Source: JBCBGF01 sp038526915
GTDB lineage: Bacteria > Pseudomonadota > Alphaproteobacteria > Rhodobacterales > Rhodobacteraceae
Length of the DNA stretch: 64,000 nucleotides
Direction: 5' to 3'
Assembly (NCBI GenBank): GCA_038526915.1
Contig: JBCBGF010000003.1
Coordinates: 1 to 64,000, forward strand
Shown: piece after piece, positions 8,389-16,234 of the stretch
How positions within the stretch are numbered: the first letter of the stretch is position 1
How the letters are laid out: the number at the start of each line of letters is the position of its first letter
Position numbers and translations under genes: made by a program
Notes under the pieces: model-generated
What the model saw: only the letters and a program-made list of their open reading frames with translations
Told to the model about the DNA's origin: nothing
Databases searched by the model: none

Positions 8389-10146
8389 TCAGAGGCTCAG
8401 CCCGCGCTTGCGCCCGAAGCTCCAATCGATCCCGCCGCCGGGCGTCATCGTGCCTGTGACGGATTGGCTGAGGTGGCGTTCGAGTTGCGGGGTCCAGGGG
8501 ACGAGCGAGAAGCCGAGACCATCGTCGATCATAGCGAAGCGGCCCGAGGCGAGATCGAGGCGTTGCCGGAACGTCCCTGTGACGGGTTCGCCCTCAGTCG
8601 GCTTGTAACGGGGGAGGCCGGTTTGGGTGCTCAGGTCTTGAGCGATGACGTCCAGTTCGCGGTTGCGCAGGGTCGCCAGCAGATCGCGGGCAAAGGTGAC
8701 TCGCTGACCTTGCCGTTGGGCGAGGCCTTCGGCGACAAGGTGATCTGAGCGGCGCTCCAACGCGTGGCGAACCTCCGCGCCAAATCCGGCGCCGCTGAGC
8801 GGTGCGCGGTCCCGGGCAAGATGCAGGCGGTCGAGCCAGGTCGCGCCCTCGGCCTCTATCTGGGCGGCCAGCGACAGATCGGAACGACCGACAAGAGACA
8901 GTTGCGGTGTCCCGTCCGTCTTCCCCGTCCAGAGCCGGGTTTCGACGATACCACCTCGCGGCGTGTCGCCGGTCGCATCGAGATCCCGGAAGCGCAGGTG
9001 ATGAACACGACCGTCAACGCCGTCGATGATCGCGTAGCCGGTCCCGGCGTGGTCATCATGAAAGCCGCGTTCCACGAGCCGCCCGAGGATCGGCGCGGTG
9101 GGCGTGCCTTCGATGGCGAAATCACCCGCTGCGCGGTGGCGGTCGGCGCCCATGGCCCGGTGCATTCTCTTGATGATGTCGCCGCGCATCCCAAGTTCGC
9201 GCAGAGTGTCTTCGGCACTCGGTTTCAGCTCCCAGGCGGCAGGGGCGATCTGTTCGGCCAGCCCGAGCCTCTCCAGTGTCTGGGCGCGCCCGATCATCAA
9301 GCGGCGCAGTTCCGGATCGCGGGGCTCCGGTGTGCCGCGGCGCAGGTCGGCGATGCCGACATGATCGTCCGCCAGCGATCGCAGGCCGCGGTCGAGATCG
9401 GTCCAGCGCTCCGCCGTGACCTGCGTTTCCAGGGCTTGGGAAATCTCGCGCGCGCTGCGGGGGCCTAGTTCCAGTTGCACGAGGTCTTCCGCGCGCGCCC
9501 GAAACCCCCGGCTGATGTAGTCGCGCGAGATCACAAGGTCCCGCCCATCGTCGGCCTTTCCGCGCACCAGAATGTGGACATGCGGATTGTCGGTGTTCCA
9601 GTGATCGACGGCGACCCATTCGAGTGTGGTGCCGAGATCCCGTTCGGCTCGGGCCATCAGATCCCGGGTGAAGGCGCGTAGATCTTCGAGGTCGCCCGCG
9701 TCTTCCGGCGAGATGATGAACCGGAAATGATGCCGGTCGCCTTCGCAGCGCGCCGCAAATCCGCCCCGGTCAAGATCATCGCGTTGAGCCCCGAATAAGT
9801 CGGCGTCGCGCCCGTCCTGACCGACGCCATCGCGCTGCAGATAGCCGAGATGCTTGGCCATGGGCGCGGAACGAAAGCGCTTACCCTGGTGGCGCACGAC
9901 GCGGGCCTTCACGACGACGCGCCGTGAGGTGCGAGTCAGACCTTTGGCCGTTCGGGCAAACCGTCCGCGCCCGAAAGCGGCGTTGCCGGAACACGTGCTG
10001 CCCCTGCCGATGCGATAGCCGGTATGTCCGGATTTCCGCGCAGCGCGCATCACCTCGTTGACGAAGCGTGTCGATTGCTTAGAGGTCTTGCCGCCGTCGC
10101 GGATGCGTCCGGGGCGGATCCGCAGGTCATTGTCGCGCCGGGTCAT
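8389..10146 (-). CDS. Relaxase / mobilization nuclease with DUF3363
   Basis: A 585-residue VirD2-like relaxase that nicks the element at oriT and pilots the strand. The HUH metal site is visible as DHWNTDNPHVHILV (H182, H189, H191), and KHLGYLQRDG near residue 102 offers the candidate nicking tyrosine. The arginine-rich N-terminus (residues 1-95) and the long C-terminal part fit the DUF3363 type of integrative-element relaxases. It overlaps by ATGA with a small upstream frame and is followed 17 bases later by traG. No oriT could be pinpointed by eye; the 170-base spacer at 12354-12529 is one place to look. Confidence 0.92.
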   Translation of the reverse strand: MTRRDNDLRIRPGRIRDGGKTSKQSTRFVNEVMRAARKSGHTGYRIGRGSTCSGNAAFGRGRFARTAKGLTRTSRRVVVKARVVRHQGKRFRSAPMAKHLGYLQRDGVGQDGRDADLFGAQRDDLDRGGFAARCEGDRHHFRFIISPEDAGDLEDLRAFTRDLMARAERDLGTTLEWVAVDHWNTDNPHVHILVRGKADDGRDLVISRDYISRGFRARAEDLVQLELGPRSAREISQALETQVTAERWTDLDRGLRSLADDHVGIADLRRGTPEPRDPELRRLMIGRAQTLERLGLAEQIAPAAWELKPSAEDTLRELGMRGDIIKRMHRAMGADRHRAAGDFAIEGTPTAPILGRLVERGFHDDHAGTGYAIIDGVDGRVHHLRFRDLDATGDTPRGGIVETRLWTGKTDGTPQLSLVGRSDLSLAAQIEAEGATWLDRLHLARDRAPLSGAGFGAEVRHALERRSDHLVAEGLAQRQGQRVTFARDLLATLRNRELDVIAQDLSTQTGLPRYKPTEGEPVTGTFRQRLDLASGRFAMIDDGLGFSLVPWTPQLERHLSQSVTGTMTPGGGIDWSFGRKRGLSL

Positions 10147-10397
10147 GGCCGCACTCGCTTGAAGGACCAGCTGCCGCTTGAAAAACGCCCATAAATCAGC
10201 TCTCTAGGTGAAATCCTGCGGCATGCAGCTTGGATGTGCCGCGCAAATCCTCGCAGAGAAACAACAGCTTGAGGTCCGCTTGCGGCACCTCTTTTATCTC
10301 GCGCTCTTTCTGTTGAGACCCTGCGCGTCGACCCGCACCGGCACATTCCTGCGACGGGGCTTTCCAGACCTCGCCATGGGGCGAATCCGCAGATCAT
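10143..10397 (-). CDS. Uncertain small ORF between transglycosylase and relaxase
   Basis: An 84-codon frame that overlaps the transglycosylase stop by ATGA at its start and the relaxase start by ATGA at its end, exactly the geometry of coupled operon genes. Against it, the product is rich in Arg and Cys, shows no recognisable domain, and has no internal pattern of a folded protein. It may be real and element-specific, or a spacer that happens to stay open. I do not assign a function. Confidence 0.3.
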   Translation of the reverse strand: MICGFAPWRGLESPVAGMCRCGSTRRVSTERARDKRGAASGPQAVVSLRGFARHIQAACRRISPRELIYGRFSSGSWSFKRVRP

Positions 10398-11113
10398 TGT
10401 GTTCGCCCTTGGCTGAGAGGCACGAAAATCCCGTTCTGCGACGCGTCAGTCGCAATCCGTTGGGCGTCATCGCCGGGGGTCTGACCCTTCTCGGCCATTG
10501 CCGCGAACAACGGGGCGTCGCGCCAGTCCTGCGTCCTCTGCGAGTTATTCACTGTCCGCGCGACATCGGTCCCGTCACCGATGAGTGGCGCGAGGATGGC
10601 GAGGTAATTGCGAGTTTCAAGCGGCAGGGCGCGCCCGGTATCGAGGTGCTCTTGATAGCGCGCAGGCCCGGCATTGTAGGCAGCGAGAAAGCCGGGGGAC
10701 CCGAACCGGTCGTACATTTGCCTCAGATAGGCGGCGCCGGCTAGGATGTTATCGCGTGGATCGAAGGGGTCATCGCCAAGCCGGTGGGCTACGCGCAATT
10801 CGGCCCAGGTGCCGGGCATGATCTGCATAAGCCCCATGGCGCCCGCGTGGCTCACCGCGCGTGGATTGCCCGCACTCTCGACCTCCATGACGGCACGAAT
10901 CCAGGGCTGCGGGATGACGAACCTGTGCGCGGCTTCTGCAATATGGATGTCTATGGGTTGCTGCTCAGATGCTGGAACACTGCGGTCCTGAGCGATCAGG
11001 GCGGACGGTGCCAAGGTGATCGGTATGCAGAGGATCAGCACAAGCGCGGTAATAATGCCTGCGTGTCGACGGCTGTGACCGCGTTCGAGACTACGCATCT
11101 GTCGCCCCTCCAT
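10394..11113 (-). CDS. Lytic transglycosylase, conjugation-associated (SLT domain)
   Basis: A 239-residue periplasmic peptidoglycan-cleaving enzyme that opens the wall for the mating channel. A hydrophobic signal segment (residues 18-41) precedes a soluble lytic transglycosylase domain. That domain has the catalytic glutamate in MEVESAGNP (E79), then SHAGAMGLMQIMPGTW and AAYNAGPARYQEH, all hallmarks of family 1 transglycosylases. The start may be 11113 or the next ATG at 11098; both overlap the end of the TraF-like gene. It belongs to the DUF2840-traF-transglycosylase-relaxase-traG operon. Confidence 0.9.
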   Translation of the reverse strand: MEGRQMRSLERGHSRRHAGIITALVLILCIPITLAPSALIAQDRSVPASEQQPIDIHIAEAAHRFVIPQPWIRAVMEVESAGNPRAVSHAGAMGLMQIMPGTWAELRVAHRLGDDPFDPRDNILAGAAYLRQMYDRFGSPGFLAAYNAGPARYQEHLDTGRALPLETRNYLAILAPLIGDGTDVARTVNNSQRTQDWRDAPLFAAMAEKGQTPGDDAQRIATDASQNGIFVPLSQGRTQ

Positions 11114-11612
11114 ATGTCCAAAGAGGGATGGCGCGTCCGATTATCGTGTCCTCTAACAACGGGCCGAAATACCGTCCATCGAGGCTGTCCGCGACACCTG
11201 CGATGAGCAAGAAAACCTCGTCCGAGCCGATGGTGACACATCCCGTCCATCTGGGAAGCGGGCGACCCTGCCGGTCATTCGATGCTGCTTGGGCAACAAC
11301 GGTGCCGTCGATGGTGATATCGAGATCGTGGCGACAAGCGGTCATGCCCGAGACGGCTGTGACGCGTTTCAACAGCAAGGTATCCGTACCGACATAGCCG
11401 CGCTCAACCACCCAGGATGACAGGTCTTCCGGCAGGCGCACGGCAACGAGATCGCCCAGCGATGGCCCGTGTGACGCTCGAGCGACGTAGAGGCCGATCG
11501 GCACGCTTGCTGTGGCATTCCAGATCAGGCGCGGTGCGCGATCGATCTGTGCAGCTGCGAGAAGGCTAAGGGACAAACCGGCCGCGAGGAGGGGAGGTGC
11601 CGCCGCGCTCAT
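11091..11612 (-). CDS. traF: TraF-like S26 signal peptidase
   Basis: A 173-residue membrane-anchored serine protease of family S26, the type that matures the conjugative pilin. A hydrophobic N-terminus (residues 7-22) leads to the catalytic serine in ATASVPIGLY (about S36) and the catalytic lysine in LLKRVTAVSG (about K82). A C-terminal strand with DSLDGRYFGPL follows. The ATG at 11612 overlaps the DUF2840 stop by ATGA, which fixes the start. It has no partner pilin gene (trbC) in the window, so its usual substrate is missing or encoded elsewhere. Confidence 0.88.
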   Translation of the reverse strand: MSAAAPPLLAAGLSLSLLAAAQIDRAPRLIWNATASVPIGLYVARASHGPSLGDLVAVRLPEDLSSWVVERGYVGTDTLLLKRVTAVSGMTACRHDLDITIDGTVVAQAASNDRQGRPLPRWTGCVTIGSDEVFLLIAGVADSLDGRYFGPLLEDTIIGRAIPLWTYGGATDA

Positions 11613-12067
11613 GTCGTTACCATGCGACGCTTGAGCCAGGCCGCATGCCGGGCAGGGGTGTAAGGCCGGGGCTCCAATGCCGCGGTCAGGCGGTTGTGGA
11701 CGTGCCGCCAATGATCGGGACAGACATCTTCCGGTGCGATGCCATAGCTTTCCACGATGTCGACGGACCGCAGCGCCGCCTCGACCTTGGGCCAGCCGGA
11801 GAGGCGCAGCAAAAGCTCTCCGCCTGGCGTGACACAGGGCACCGTGGAGCAGGGCTCGCCAGCGCCGACGGCCCGCAGAATGTCGATCCGGCTTTCAACG
11901 GTGCCGTGGTCGTTCGACGACCAGCGGACGAGCGCGAAGATCGCGCCGGGAGCGAAGGCCACGCGTTTTTCCGTGCGCGTCAGGATGGTTTCCCCGGCCA
12001 TCTGACCGAAACGGATCCAGCGCTCGATACGCCCTTCGATCCAGGTGAGGTGGACAAGTGTCTGCAT
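11609..12067 (-). CDS. DUF2840 protein
   Basis: A 152-residue protein matching the DUF2840 family found beside traF in alphaproteobacterial integrative elements. Recognisable parts are LTWIEGRIERWIRFG at the start and DHWRHVHNRLTA near the end. The function is unknown. The ATG at 12067 is chosen because it lies four bases after the stop of the upstream HTH gene and begins the conserved region; a much longer open frame reaching 12361 is a shadow of that HTH gene. Its stop overlaps the traF start. Confidence 0.82.
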   Translation of the reverse strand: MQTLVHLTWIEGRIERWIRFGQMAGETILTRTEKRVAFAPGAIFALVRWSSNDHGTVESRIDILRAVGAGEPCSTVPCVTPGGELLLRLSGWPKVEAALRSVDIVESYGIAPEDVCPDHWRHVHNRLTAALEPRPYTPARHAAWLKRRMVTT

Positions 12068-12071
12068 CGGC

Positions 12072-12353
12072 TCAGCGCCCCCGCCGCAGATAGGCCGGCG
12101 AAACGGCGGCATGGCGTTTGGCGGGCAGAACGCTGTCTTCGGTCTCGTCCGAAGTAGAGGTCTTCTCGCCTCGTGTGACCCAGGCCTGCAGATCGTCGAC
12201 CGCATAGACGACACGCCCGCCGATTTTCGAGTACCGCGGGCCGGTCCCGTAGGTCCGGTGCTTTTCCAAGGTGCGGCCGGAAAGGCCGAGAAAGCGAGCG
12301 GCTTCCGGGGTTCTGAGGTAGCGGGGCGGGAGTCCTTCATTTGGGTCGGGCAT
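12072..12353 (-). CDS. Helix-turn-helix DNA-binding protein (excisionase/AlpA-like)
   Basis: A 93-residue MerR/excisionase-type helix-turn-helix protein. The signature is YLRTPEAARFLGLSGRTLEKHR, then GPRYSKIGGRVVYAVDDLQAWV, over residues 11-60. In related elements this is the first gene of the transfer operon. It may act as an excision factor, as a regulator of the transfer genes, or both. Its tail is basic. The 170-base spacer upstream (12354-12529) probably holds the operon promoter, but I could not define it. Confidence 0.85.
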   Translation of the reverse strand: MPDPNEGLPPRYLRTPEAARFLGLSGRTLEKHRTYGTGPRYSKIGGRVVYAVDDLQAWVTRGEKTSTSDETEDSVLPAKRHAAVSPAYLRRGR

Positions 12354-12529
12354 TTTAGCATCTCCGGTGGCTAGGCCGCGCGACGGCGCGTCGCGGGCTG
12401 TCGGAGGTCATGAAAACGGAAGAGCGCCGTGAGGAGGGATGACGAAGATCGCGCCGTGAAAACGTCACCCCCAAAGGCCAACAGGATCAGGGATTGATGG
12501 GAGTTCGATTTTCGGAGATCGCACGGTGA

Positions 12530-13274
12530 TCACTTGCGCGGCTTGGAGCGCCCCGTGGGTCCTTTGCCGAGAAGGAGATAGCGATAGCCTTTGGTGGTGA
12601 GATGCGTACCATGGGCTGACAGTCGGGTGATCTGGGCCTTGAGGGAGCTGGTCTTCCAATGCTCGCGCGATACAGCCTCGGCGCCGTACAAGTGCCGCGC
12701 GATCGTCTGGTAGCTGGCACGGTCTCGGCGCGCGTCGAGCGTTCGCAATGCAAGCTGGATGCGCCGTCGCTGCTGCGACGTCAGGGGCGGAGGGGAGCGT
12801 TTGCGGTACAACAGCTGCGCGCGAAGCGCTTTGAGTATGTCCACTCGTGCCGCCCAATGTTCGTCCAACGGCAGCAGAATCCCAATCGGGCGTTGGATGC
12901 TTTTGGCATCCAGCACAAGCAATGCGCCTGTTGCGAGGCGCACATAGATCAAGCCGTCCTGCGTTCCGATGACGGTCAGATCATCTGCATCGATGTGCGG
13001 CGCGGCGGTGTCGCCGCCGGGGATTGGCACAACATACCCGACCGCCGCCGGGGCGATTGATGGCTTCCAGAATACGGGTGCATTGGGTGCGTCGATGTCC
13101 GGATCAACTGGGAAATCGCAACCCCCATGCGGCCGGTGATTTCAATCCATCCCGCATTTGCGGGTAATTGGCGCGATAGTCGGAATTACGGCGTAAGCAC
13201 TCCCAGGCCAGCCCGGACAGGTCGAGACTGTCGAAATGCTTGTACGCCGTTTCGTCTTGCCAATCCTTGGTCAT
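12530..13274 (-). pseudogene. Frameshifted transcriptional regulator (DUF6499 + DUF2285)
   Basis: Two overlapping frames together give the usual one-piece regulator of these elements. The N-terminal part starts with ATG at 13274 and reads MTKDWQDETAYKHF ... WECLRRNSDYRANYP ... AAWGLRFP, then one more codon and a TGA at 13104-13106. The adjacent frame continues with VDPDIDAPNAPVFWKPSIAP and runs through PIPGGD to a DUF2285-like C-terminus ending at 12530. A single extra base at about 13108-13112 explains the break. The local codons TTT CCC AGT TGA contain CCC-A, a +1-slippery proline codon, so programmed frameshifting is possible. Otherwise it is a decayed gene, or a GTG restart yields the C-terminal part alone. 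Confidence 0.75.
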
Positions 13275-13405
13275 GGCGAAGCTCCGCGTCAGCTGTTTCG
13301 ATGAACAATGAGTATAGCTTGGTGATGCGTCAAAACGACGGCAGGAACGGTTGCTCTGCGCAACCTGCGCGAGTGTTCGCCGATCTCAGACGGATCGGGC
13401 GATGT

Positions 13406-13678
13406 TCAGCCAGTCCGGCCCTCGAGCAGCTTGCGATAGCCGTGCTCCGTCATCCAGCGGGCGCGGGCGAGGTGGCTGTCGTACATCTTTTTGGCACGTG
13501 CTGGTTCTTCGGTGGCATCTATACCGAACAGAATCTCACTGACTTCCTGCAGGCTTGCACCGCTTTCAGCGGCGTCGAACAGGCGCAGGTAAAGCGTCAT
13601 ATGTGCGTGGTCGTAATCGGTCAGCTCATCGCTTTCTGGTGCGAGATCAGCGATCGGCGTGGTGCCGGTGGCAGACAT
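13406..13678 (-). CDS. DUF2285 regulator-like protein
   Basis: A 90-residue protein matching the small DUF2285 proteins of integrative elements. It contains DYDHAHMTLYLRLFDAAESG, EVSEILFGID and SHLARARWMTEHGYRKLL. The family is predicted to bind DNA, and function is inferred from its constant place beside transfer genes. The ATG at 13678 is preferred over one at 13711 because GAGGGGGAATC sits just upstream. A good promoter lies 30-60 bases upstream on the same strand. A frameshifted sister with a related C-terminus follows 131 bases downstream. Confidence 0.78.
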   Translation of the reverse strand: MSATGTTPIADLAPESDELTDYDHAHMTLYLRLFDAAESGASLQEVSEILFGIDATEEPARAKKMYDSHLARARWMTEHGYRKLLEGRTG

Positions 13679-13707
13679 GATTCCCCCTCGCCGTTGGGCG
13701 TTAAGGC

Positions 13708-13737
13708 TCATAACAGCACATCAGATTGCATGTGCAA
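13708..13737 (-). promoter_or_regulatory. Promoter of the DUF2285 gene with overlapping palindrome
   Basis: On the minus strand TTGCAC (-35, 13732-13737) and TTATGA (-10, 13708-13713) are 18 bases apart, 30 bases upstream of the ATG. The -35 box lies inside TTGCATGTGCAA (13726-13737), whose arms TTGCA/TGCAA are inverted. This is a plausible operator for the divergent small XRE regulator. Confidence 0.45.
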
Positions 13738-13818
13738 GGTCGGATTGTGGTCAGTCGAACTGCAGATGAGTACCATAATGCGTCGCACCAAAATACGCGA
13801 TAGGTTCTTTACTCGCGG

Positions 13819-14037
13819 ATGGACATCCGCGTTGTTTTTGCAAGGAATCTCAAGCACTACCGCCAATTGCGCGGGCTAACACAGGCCGCGTTGGCGGCGG
13901 CAATGGATTTCGACCGCGCGCATGTCAGCTCGATGGAGCGAGGTCAGCAGAATGTCACGTTGCAGACCCTACAGCGGGTCGCAGCGCATCTGGAGGTGGC
14001 CCCAGCGAAGCTGATCGAAGAACACTCGGAACCCTAA
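13819..14037 (+). CDS. Small XRE-family regulator
   Basis: A 72-residue single-domain Cro/C1-type helix-turn-helix protein (LKHYRQLRGLTQAALAAAMDFDRAHVSSMERG, residues 11-43). It consists of little more than the DNA-binding domain. It is divergent from the DUF2285 gene, and the 140-base spacer carries an inverted repeat overlapping that gene's promoter, so a switch-like control of the transfer regulators is likely. Similar stand-alone XRE genes control integrative-element transfer. It ends 95 bases from the convergent three-gene cassette and is not obviously part of it. Confidence 0.85.
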   Translation: MDIRVVFARNLKHYRQLRGLTQAALAAAMDFDRAHVSSMERGQQNVTLQTLQRVAAHLEVAPAKLIEEHSEP

Positions 14038-14132
14038 TAGAGTTACAAGATCACGGAATCCCTATCTGATATCGGAGGACGGATTGGATGGAGGCGCTTG
14101 ACTGCTTGGAGGCACGAGTTTGGTGTGGAAAC

Positions 14133-14690
14133 CTACGCTTCACTTGAAATAGGTGGCAAGAAAAGCCGGGCGAATGCCCGCGTCGCTAAGGTGTTTGTCA
14201 CAACTTGCAGCGGGATTCCCAGCTCAAGCGCGATGTCTGCGGAGGCGAGCATTGCCTCTTGCTGATGGGTTTTGATTTCTTGAGTCGATCTTTCCGGTCG
14301 GACCAGAATTGTGTCGGCGGTGCGCCGAGAACGGATCACCTCTGGGTCGTCTTGAAGGAACAGGATCGAGCGCACGTTCATTTCGGCGAAGACCGAGGCA
14401 GGAATTCTCTGAAGGCCGGAACCGGTATCCACTACTGTGTGACCGTCGAGCACGACCAGTCCTTCGTGCCCAGAAACGTTTCGGTGAAAAGCCCGGACCA
14501 AGAGTTCCTGGTTGTCCAAAACCGCGCCAGTTCGCAACTCCTCTGACGATTGAACCTGCTGCTGAACCAGCGCGAGTTCTTCCTTGATTAGCTTGCTGGC
14601 CTCCAGGTGCAGAAACGGCCTCGTGTCCATAGCTGTTTTCAGGAAAGTCGATTTTCCGACGCCAGAGATTCCAACGAATGCAATTGTCAT
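14133..14690 (-). CDS. Adenylate-kinase-like P-loop protein, third gene of cargo cassette
   Basis: A 185-residue soluble P-loop protein. Walker A is GISGVGKST at residues 7-15. A second strand ends in LVVLDGHTV, and SRRTADTILVRPERSTQEI at about 120-140 resembles the arginine-bearing lid of nucleotide kinases. A mononucleotide or small-molecule kinase is the best structural guess; the substrate is unknown. Its ATG overlaps the stop of the PIN-GNAT gene by one base (TAATG), so it is made in step with that protein. It could be an enzyme of the cassette or a self-protection factor. GC of the cassette appears lower than that of the element backbone, which suggests recent cargo. Confidence 0.65.
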   Translation of the reverse strand: MTIAFVGISGVGKSTFLKTAMDTRPFLHLEASKLIKEELALVQQQVQSSEELRTGAVLDNQELLVRAFHRNVSGHEGLVVLDGHTVVDTGSGLQRIPASVFAEMNVRSILFLQDDPEVIRSRRTADTILVRPERSTQEIKTHQQEAMLASADIALELGIPLQVVTNTLATRAFARLFLPPISSEA

Positions 14691-16234
14691 TACAGCACCT
14701 CAAATCCCAGATTTAACCGTTGCAGGAGGGCTTCCAAAGGGCCGCGGTTGATCTGAAATATCGCCTGGCTGGGGTGGGCTTGCATCACCCCGAATTCTTG
14801 AAGGTCGGCCAGTTTGACAGGTTCGTCGAAATATCCAGCAAGCAGGAAGTTGATGACCTTGACCGGCTTGTCCGCCGTCGCTTCCCATTTTTCGAGTTGC
14901 ACCTCGCTATAGACTGACCGTCTCTGCGCGAGCTGCATGAGTTCCTTCGTGGATTGCGCCAACTCCATGTTTTCAAAGACACCGACTGCTGTGATGGCCT
15001 GGGATGGAGGGCCGTCTGACTTGCCCTTGTAGAAGAAGAGCAGTGCCCCAGGTTGGTTCAAATTGGCGGCAGAGCGGCTGAGATAGACTTTTCGGATTGT
15101 GTTGCCGGGGCGGCTGGGACCACCCGACAGGCCGACATGCTCAAACATATCCGCCTGCCTGACGTCCTTCAGTTCGGGGAACAATTCGTCATGATAGGCT
15201 TCTTGGATCGGAATGCCATATCCCCGCACGAGCGGCTCGGCGGAGAACCTCGGATAGTTTGCCCGCTGAACATCGAAAATCACCTCGCCTTCAGGAACGA
15301 TCAGCTTGTCTGAGGAAAAGGCTTTTTCGTAGACCAACTCACCGTCGGCGCGCTCGACCGTTTGCTGAAACCCGTAATATTCGAGCAGTTCGATAAGCGC
15401 ACCCTGTTTTGGGTAGGTCGTCAGATAGGCGACGTCATAGCCATTGCTTTGTGCGAACCAGAGCACCTGTTTGAGCAACAACTCTCCGAGCTTGATACCC
15501 CGGTTTTCGGGCCCGACTTTGAACGTGCAAATCTTGAGCACTTTGTCGCCGGGGAGGGTCGCGTCGGTATCCGCGCGGGTTTCATCTTTTCGGATCAGTA
15601 TCCCGGCGATGCCGTCACCGCCCGGTCGGGTCACAATCCAGCATTTTCGAAGCTGTTCAACGCATTTCTTCCACCATGCGTCAAAGCCATCGTAGTCTCC
15701 GCGTAGGCTCTCAAATATCGGGTCGTCGGGAGGGATCGTATGCGCCTCGACTTCCTCGATATATCGGATTGGCACATCGACCGGCTCATAGGTCGATTTC
15801 AGAAGCGAGGCCGCATCGGCCACGAAAAGTAGGCGGTCGGACAGCTCCGGTGCGTGTTTGCGCGCGCGCTCGTGAAGCTTTCGATCTTCGGTTACGAGAA
15901 AGTCAGCGACATCCAAACTGAGAGCGTGCAGGAGCGTTGCATCGACGACATCGTTCGGCTTGCGCAGCTCACCGAATTTCGCGGCGAGGTTGGCTTCGGT
16001 CAGTCCGCGCACCTTCGACAGAGGGGCGAATTTCGCAAACTTGCTGAGCGAGATTCGCCGACGGCTTTCGTCTTTATCCCGGGCGATGTCATCTTTCGCG
16101 GCTTCATGCACGAAGACTTTGACGCTGTGTTTTGAGGCGAGCTGCAGGAACTGCGAGAAATTCGGGTTTATTTCGCGATCATCTTCGAGGCCAATGAATA
16201 CATTTGTATCAATGAGGTAGCGAGGATGACTCAT
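14690..16234 (-). CDS. PIN-GNAT-ASCH-like fusion protein, second gene of cargo cassette
   Basis: A 514-residue multidomain protein. Residues 1-145 form a PIN nuclease domain with the acidic set D9 (LIDTNVF), E44, D95/D98 (NDVVDATLL) and D117 (TEDRKL). Residues about 185-310 look like a GNAT acetyltransferase, with the acetyl-CoA loop VGPENRGIKLGELLL (R245-G250) and YLTTYPKQGALIELLEYYGF. Residues 330-514 contain a PUA/ASCH-like segment (PGALLFFYKGKSDG, then AVGVFENM). PIN domains cut RNA and GNAT domains acetylate small molecules, proteins or RNA. The pairing suggests an RNA-directed effector. It overlaps the upstream HTH-ASCH gene by 26 bases and the downstream kinase by one. Confidence 0.7.
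   Translation of the reverse strand: MSHPRYLIDTNVFIGLEDDREINPNFSQFLQLASKHSVKVFVHEAAKDDIARDKDESRRRISLSKFAKFAPLSKVRGLTEANLAAKFGELRKPNDVVDATLLHALSLDVADFLVTEDRKLHERARKHAPELSDRLLFVADAASLLKSTYEPVDVPIRYIEEVEAHTIPPDDPIFESLRGDYDGFDAWWKKCVEQLRKCWIVTRPGGDGIAGILIRKDETRADTDATLPGDKVLKICTFKVGPENRGIKLGELLLKQVLWFAQSNGYDVAYLTTYPKQGALIELLEYYGFQQTVERADGELVYEKAFSSDKLIVPEGEVIFDVQRANYPRFSAEPLVRGYGIPIQEAYHDELFPELKDVRQADMFEHVGLSGGPSRPGNTIRKVYLSRSAANLNQPGALLFFYKGKSDGPPSQAITAVGVFENMELAQSTKELMQLAQRRSVYSEVQLEKWEATADKPVKVINFLLAGYFDEPVKLADLQEFGVMQAHPSQAIFQINRGPLEALLQRLNLGFEVL

Noticed and set aside
8764..9468. A 234-codon frame opposite the relaxase
   Set aside because: Antisense of the relaxase C-terminal half, without recognisable features.
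11609..12361. A 250-codon frame covering the HTH gene and DUF2840
   Set aside because: Only the part from 12067 matches DUF2840; the first 98 codons are an out-of-frame shadow of the HTH gene, which has a recognisable domain.
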